Shown: positions 59,040-64,000 of the stretch, in pieces | Numbering within the stretch: the first letter of the stretch is position 1 | Layout of the letters: every line of letters starts with the position of its first letter | NCBI GenBank assembly: GCA_025618425.1 | Contig: CM046835.1 | Span: 15,601,020-15,665,019 of the forward strand | Length of the DNA stretch: 64,000 bases | From: Heliocidaris tuberculata | Lineage: Eukaryota; Echinodermata; Echinoidea; Camarodonta; Echinometridae | Reading direction: 5' to 3' | The notes under the pieces: generated by a model | Told to the model about the DNA's origin: nothing | Database searches by the model: none | Seen by the model: only the letters and a program-made list of their open reading frames with translations | Position numbers and translations under genes: made by a program

Positions 59040-59838
59040 CTAGAAATTTAATTCGTCACTGAAGACGAATTAGGTGGTCTGTCTTTGTGGCAAAGTGCTT
59101 TGTCAGGTGTGATAATATTTCTGCAAGATTATAATCATAATGTTGACGACAATGATCATAAGATATGGTCATATAAGTGATGACAGTGACGATAATGATA
59201 TATTGATAATGATGATCATAATGACAATAATGACAATAACCACGATAACCTAAGTGGCATAGCGCCCCTACAGGTTCAGTTTTATGGGCGATTTTTCGAA
59301 AAGTGCTTGAAATGGCATGAAACGTTTGCAAAATGAATTTGGGACGGTTTGGATCATTTCTAAATTTTGCGCGCGCACGGACGCGCGGACGTACGCGTAC
59401 GCGCGCGTTTAACGAAATGACCTTGACTGGAATGACAGTGACCTTAACCATGCCAAATATGAAAGAGAAATGACATTTCGTTATGAACATATGACCATAA
59501 GTTGATTTTCACAAAATGGCGCCTGGATGACGTCACAATAACCTGATGACCTTGAAAAAGATGTGGGAACTTGACCTTATTAGGACTGATGACTGACGAA
59601 AATATGAAGAAAATTGTCTGAGCCGATTTGGAGAAATCGGGATAACGAACTGGACGATTTGATATTGCAGGACATGTGGAAGATTATCCCCTTAGCTTTA
59701 ACACACGACAGGGAATGAGATTGTACACAAACTACTGCACACTACTTTCAATGGACATAACACGCAAAATTAGGCAGTTTTTTACATTGTTTGTGATGGT
59801 ATATGTTATAATAGTCGAAGAAGATGGTAGAATGAAAG

Positions 59839-59873
<35 letters not shown>

Positions 59874-59875
<2 letters not shown>

Positions 59876-59936
59876 ACCCACCCGGAGTCGAACCTGGGTC
59901 GCCGGAATGGGAGGCAAGTGCTTTACCAATGGACCA
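59874..59936 (-). repeat. tRNA-like segment, unit 11
   Basis: Matches unit 3 at the 3' side (GGGTGGGTCC), although the unit otherwise pairs with unit 2, a sign of conversion. Confidence 0.8.
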
Positions 59937-61168
59937 AAATATTTCCAATAGAGATAACACGTAGACGAAAAACGGGATTCTCAAATAACATTTTGTAGTT
60001 AAAAAAAGGGCATGATCCCAACATCTGATCAAAAATTGGAGGGCACACTTGTAAAAGCTTATAGTCTCAGCTATAACATACCAAAATTTGGGAGAAAATC
60101 GAGCAGAAATAACAGAGATACTGCTCAAAGAAGACGGGAATGTAGAATCAAGATTTGAGAAAAAGTCATCTCCCATAGAGAATACACGCAAAATGAGAAA
60201 AATTGACATACCTCCTTTATTCGCAAAAATACACCATGATCCCTTTGTCAAAATGAAAAATCGTGGTGACTGATCTTGTAGAGAATTGTCTCAGCTACAT
60301 CATATCCAAATTTGGGCGAAAAATGACCAATATTAAAGGAGTTATAGTGAAATTTGCATAAATTTGATGACGTCATTTTTGAAAAAATGAAATTTTGAGT
60401 TTAGACGCCATTTTGATGACTTTGCAATATAATTGAGGCTCAAATTACCCATGAAATTATATCTATGATTCCTCCTCTACCCAAATATGAAAAAAAATTG
60501 GGGGGTTTATGGACTATTTAAAGAGCTAGAGTTAATTTTGTAGAGGCATGTTTTTGCACGTTTTTACGTTATTTTCGCCATAGACGCGCGCACGGATTTT
60601 AAAGTTTGACGCACGCGTGCGGCATTATTAGATGTCAAGAATGACTGAAACTAATTGGAAATTGTCAAGAATTTTATCAGAAATCGATACCATGCAAAAA
60701 AAACGGCATTTCTACCTTCCGTACGTGCTGCGCACGCGCAAAACGCGCGCGCAGACGCGTGCGCGCGCAAAATTTTGAAATGCTTAAAATGACCTGAACT
60801 GTACTCTCCTTTGATCAAAAAGTGATTTTGAGCATTTCTAAATTTTGACGCGCGCGTACGTGCGCGTCATGACGTGCCCGCGGATTTTGCTGACATTTGA
60901 CATTGACCCTTGACCTGAAGTTTATGTGTGTTTAATATGGTTCATTTTTGATGACTCGTTATGAAGATATGATCGATAATGTGATTTCACAAAATGGCGC
61001 CTGGATGACGTCACGATGACCTGATGACCTTGAAAAAGATAGGGGCACTTGACCTTGATAGGCCTGATAACTGACGAAAATTTGAAGAAAATTGATCCAG
61101 TTGATTTTGAGAAGTCACGGCCACAAGAAATGGGGAGAAAAATAAAAATAAAGAATAAATAAAGAAAA

Positions 61169-61273
61169 TTCGTACGAAATTAAGAGGTGATCTGTCGATA
61201 CCGACAGACCACCTAATAAAGAAAATTCTGACGAAATTAAGAGGTGATCTGTCGATACCGACAGACCACCTAA
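61169..61273 (+). repeat. two serial hairpin tips
   Basis: Both have the GATACC loop; the second directly abuts unit 12. Confidence 0.9.
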
Positions 61274-62922
61274 CTAGAACTTTAATTCGTCACTGAAGAC
61301 GAATTAGGTGGTCTGTCTACCCGTTGGTAAATTATTGCTAAGATGTGATAATATTTGTGCAAGATAATATTCCTGATTATGTTGAAAATGGATGGAGACT
61401 TGCGTCAAAGAAAATCGGGCAATTTCATATTGCATTATACATGGGATATTAAACCCATAGGTTTAATACACGACAGGCAATCAGATTTTGCATAGGGTTG
61501 TACACAAACTACATTCAATTAGGCATAACACGCAAAATAAAAAAAGTTTATTACATTGTTTATGATTTTATATGTTACAGTAGTCGAAGCAAATGGTAAA
61601 ATATGAGGCAAAAAGAAGAAAAAAAAAATTCAAAAAAAAAATGGACCCACCGGGATTCGAACCTGGGTCGGCGGGATGGGAGGCAAGTGCTTTACCAATG
61701 GACCAAAAGTTTTCCAATAGAGATAACACGTAGACGAAAAACGGGATTCTCAAATGACATTTTGTACTTAAAAAACGGGCATGATGCCGACATCTGATCA
61801 AAAATTGGAGGGCACATTTGTGAAAGCTCATAGTCTCAGCTATAACATACCAAAATTAGGAAGAAAATCGAGCAGAAATAACAAAGATACAGCTCAAAGA
61901 AGACGGGAATGTAAAATCAAGATTTGAGAAAAAGTCATCTCCCATAGAGAATACACGCAAAATGTGAAAAATTGACATGCCTCCTTTAATCGCAAAAATA
62001 CACCGTAATCCCTTTGTCAAAATGAAAAATCGTGGTGACTGATCTTGTAGAGAATTGTCTCAGCTACAACATATCGAAAATTGGATGAAAATTGACCAAC
62101 TATGAGTGAAATATTGTCAAATGAATACAAAATTTATGACGTCATTTTTTTCAAAATCGAACTTCTGAGTTCATATGCAAATGTGACGACGTTCCGATCG
62201 ATTGACCCCCGAATTTTTTTCATGAATTACAATCTACAACTCATAGGCTTTCAGAAAATGTAAAAAAAATGGGGGGTCTCCACGCTTTCTAACGAGCTAT
62301 GGAGGATTCTAGATAGGCATGTTTTTACCACTTTTTACATTATATTGCCCATTGACGCGCGCACGAACTTGAAAGTTTGACGCGCGCGTGTGGCATTATG
62401 GAATGTCGAGAATGACTGTAAATAGTTGGAAATTGTCAAGAATAGTGTCAGGAATACAAACCATGCAAAAAAACGACGTTTTTACGTTCTGTACGCGCTG
62501 CGCGCGCGCATAACGTGCGCGCGGACGCGCACGCACGGAAAATTTTAAAATGCTTAAAATGTCCTGAACCGTACTCTCCTTTGATCAAAAAGTGATTTTG
62601 AGCATTTCTAAATTTTGACGCGCGCGTACGTGCGCGTCATGACGTGCGTGCGGATTTTCCTGACATGTTACATTGACCCTTGACCTGAAGTTTATGTGTG
62701 TTAAATATGATTCATTTTTGATGACTTGTTATGAAGATATGATCGATAATGTGATTTCACAAAATGGCGCCTGGATGACGTCACGATGACCTGATGACCT
62801 TGAAAAAGATGCCAGAACTTGATCTGATATGACCTGATATCTGACAAAAATTTGATAAAAATTGGCAGAGCCGATTTTGAGATTCCATGGTAACAAGAAA
62901 GTGGTGGAAAAATAAAAATAAA
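61274..62922 (+). repeat. array unit 12
   Basis: Same shortened front half as unit 9 (TACCCGTTGGTAAATTATTG), standard rear half, no tip. Confidence 0.9.
61643..61705 (-). repeat. tRNA-like segment, unit 12
   Basis: Same as unit 8, with GGTTCGAATCC B box. Confidence 0.8.
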
Positions 62923-63506
62923 CTAGAAATTTAATTCGTCACTGAAGACGAATTAGGTGGTCTGTCTTGAACTGGTAAATTGTTTTGTAAGATATGATGA
63001 TGATTGCGCAAGATAGTAATCATGATAGGGTCGACAATGATAAGATGGTCATATATATGTGATGACAGTGAAAATGACCATCCGAATTATGAAAGAGAAA
63101 TGACATTTTGTTATGAACATACATGACCATACATGTCCATATGTTGATTTTCAGAAAATGGAGCTTGGATGACGTTGTAATGACATGATGAACTTGTGAT
63201 TTTTACAGCCAGATGTTCTTACAAACCCTCATGTCTGTGCCAACTTTCATAAAGATTCAAGATTCCGTTTTTAAGTAATCAGCCCCGCAAAAAAAAGGTG
63301 GTGTTGGGTGGTTTTCGGTTAATTAGTATGAGATTTTCCGTTTTTTCATCTGTCAATGGGAGGAAAATATACAAGAATTTGAAGAATTTTTGAATTGGAA
63401 GTAAAATGGACAGGCATTTCCTTGAAGTTTCAGCCATTGGTTTCGTTGTAGAAGGCAGGATGGACGAGAAATTAAGGAAAAGATGGACAAGAAAACGACG
63501 TCTACA

Positions 63507-63543
<37 letters not shown>

Positions 63544-64000
63544 GAATTGAGCTATGAATCTGATTTTTTTGCAATATAATTGAGGCTCAAATTACCCATG
63601 AAATTATATCTATGATTCCTCCTCTACCCAAATATGAAAAAAAAATTGGGGGGTTTATGGACTATTTAAAGAGCTAGAGTTAATTTTTTAGAGGCATGTT
63701 TTTGCACGTTTTTACGTTATTTTCGCCATAGACGCGCGCACGGATTTTAAAGTTTGACGCACGCGTGCGGCATTATTAGATGTCAAGAATGACTGAAACT
63801 AATTGGAAATTGTCAAGAATTTTATCAGAAATCGATACCATGCAAAAAAAACGGCATTTTTACCTTCCGTACGTGCTGCGCACGCGCAAAACGCGCGCGC
63901 GGACGCGTGCGCGTGCAAAATTTTGAAATGCTTAAAATGACCTGAACTGTACTCTACTTTGATCAAAAAGTGATTTTAAGCATTTCTAAATTTTGACGCA
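62923..64000 (+). repeat. array unit 13, chimeric and cut by the window edge
   Basis: Starts normally, decays after about 63200, then runs through an A-run and AACGAATTGAGCTATGAATC (a block B sequence) straight into the alternative rear half at about 63568. Confidence 0.88.

Larger units (their letters stand above)
59040..61273 (+). repeat. array unit 11, with two tips
   Basis: Near-identical to unit 2 over its length, but ends with two tips instead of one. Confidence 0.92.
33879..64000 (+). repeat. 30-kb tandem array of about 2.1-kb asymmetric-ended units
   Basis: Unit starts (CTAGAAATTTAATTCGTC or close variants) lie at 37189, 39297, 41477, 43593, 44450, 47592, 49662, 51946, 54067, 55833, 59040, 61274 and 62923, all in the same orientation. 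A full unit has a 5' hairpin, a GAT-rich segment, a GC-rich alternating tract, a YY1-like plus CRE module, an A-run and antisense tRNA-like segment, two diverged copies of a CTCAGCTA-AACATA block, two more GC-rich tracts, a second YY1/CRE module, an A/T-rich tail and, in some, a hairpin tip ending CCTAA. No coding gene is supported. The array continues beyond the right edge; the orientation is by convention. Confidence 0.93.

Noticed and set aside
34724..60300. Recurring short frames in the array (about 60-167 codons, many starting MEDYPLSFN or MTKASWRIF)
   Set aside because: They recur because the DNA repeats, run through poly-Lys or poly-Phe encoded by the A-run and through the tRNA-like segment, differ by frameshifts between units, and have no protein motif.
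34919..61705. Functional tRNA-Gly genes
   Set aside because: The Pol III boxes are good, but acceptor and anticodon stems do not pair, so the segments are tRNA-derived and not tRNA genes.
14153..64000. Claim that this Helentron drives the tandem array
   Set aside because: I could not find the array's end sequences (TTAGGTGGTCTGTC or its complement) near the Helentron; its 5' end is in the gap and its 3' end is unresolved. Plausible but unsupported.
33879..64000. CRISPR array or bacterial origin
   Set aside because: Repeats are about 2 kb with asymmetric ends, no short regular spacers, and the surroundings are intron-bearing animal DNA.

Overview
The window is nuclear DNA of a multicellular animal. 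It has spliced genes with GT-AG introns, many DNA-transposon footprints, an animal-type rolling-circle transposon and a 500-base assembly gap. The mix of elements (Helentron with endonuclease, hAT, TTAA-target and pogo-like elements, BEL/Pao remnant) and the 'gcgagcgaagcgagc'-style repeat suggest a marine invertebrate. My best guess is an echinoderm, but that is a weak inference.

Layout. (1) 1-8.7 kb, minus strand: ten consecutive exons of an MPND orthologue, a RAMA domain plus JAMM/MPN metalloprotease protein. The last exon(s) lie off the left edge and the first exon was not found. Its introns hold a TTAA-target element (2533-3284), a hAT-like element with a perfect 8-bp target duplication (4295-6140) and a small foldback MITE. 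The RAMA exon carries an apparent one-base frameshift in a GGG run. (2) 8.8-13.4 kb: a 2.2-kb inverted-repeat element with a purine-rich core, a 501-bp near-perfect palindrome, and one candidate plus-strand first exon at 12909. (3) 13653-14152: assembly gap of exactly 500 N. (4) 14.15-24.3 kb, plus strand: a large Helentron-type rolling-circle transposon. A 2151-codon frame carries a Lys-rich repeat tract, a Cys-rich DUF6570-like domain, an HUH/two-Tyr Rep, a PIF1-type helicase and an APE-like endonuclease. Upstream lie two OTU protease modules separated by a third cysteine-protease-like domain, all with frameshifts. (5) 24.3-33.8 kb: transposon debris, including a LINE-like tail, a BEL/Pao integrase remnant, nested MITEs, a pogo-like MITE and tandem duplications. 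(6) 33.9-64 kb: a 30-kb array of about thirteen units, mostly about 2.1 kb, that continues off the right edge.

The array units share a defined 5' end (CTAGAAATTTAATTCGTC) and, in some, a hairpin 3' tip ending CCTAA. A 14-nt sequence is terminal at the 3' end and subterminal, inverted, at the 5' end. This asymmetric arrangement resembles Helitron2/Helentron-type non-autonomous elements. Most units carry an antisense tRNA-like segment with Pol III A and B boxes facing a T-run, two copies of a composite YY1-like plus CRE motif at fixed spacing, and long alternating CG/TA-rich tracts. Several junctions carry two to four serial 3' tips. No protein-coding gene is supported inside the array; the similar short frames found in each unit are repeats.

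The two items most worth following are the triple cysteine-protease Helentron and the asymmetric-ended tandem array. Whether the Helentron mobilises the array is not shown by this window.
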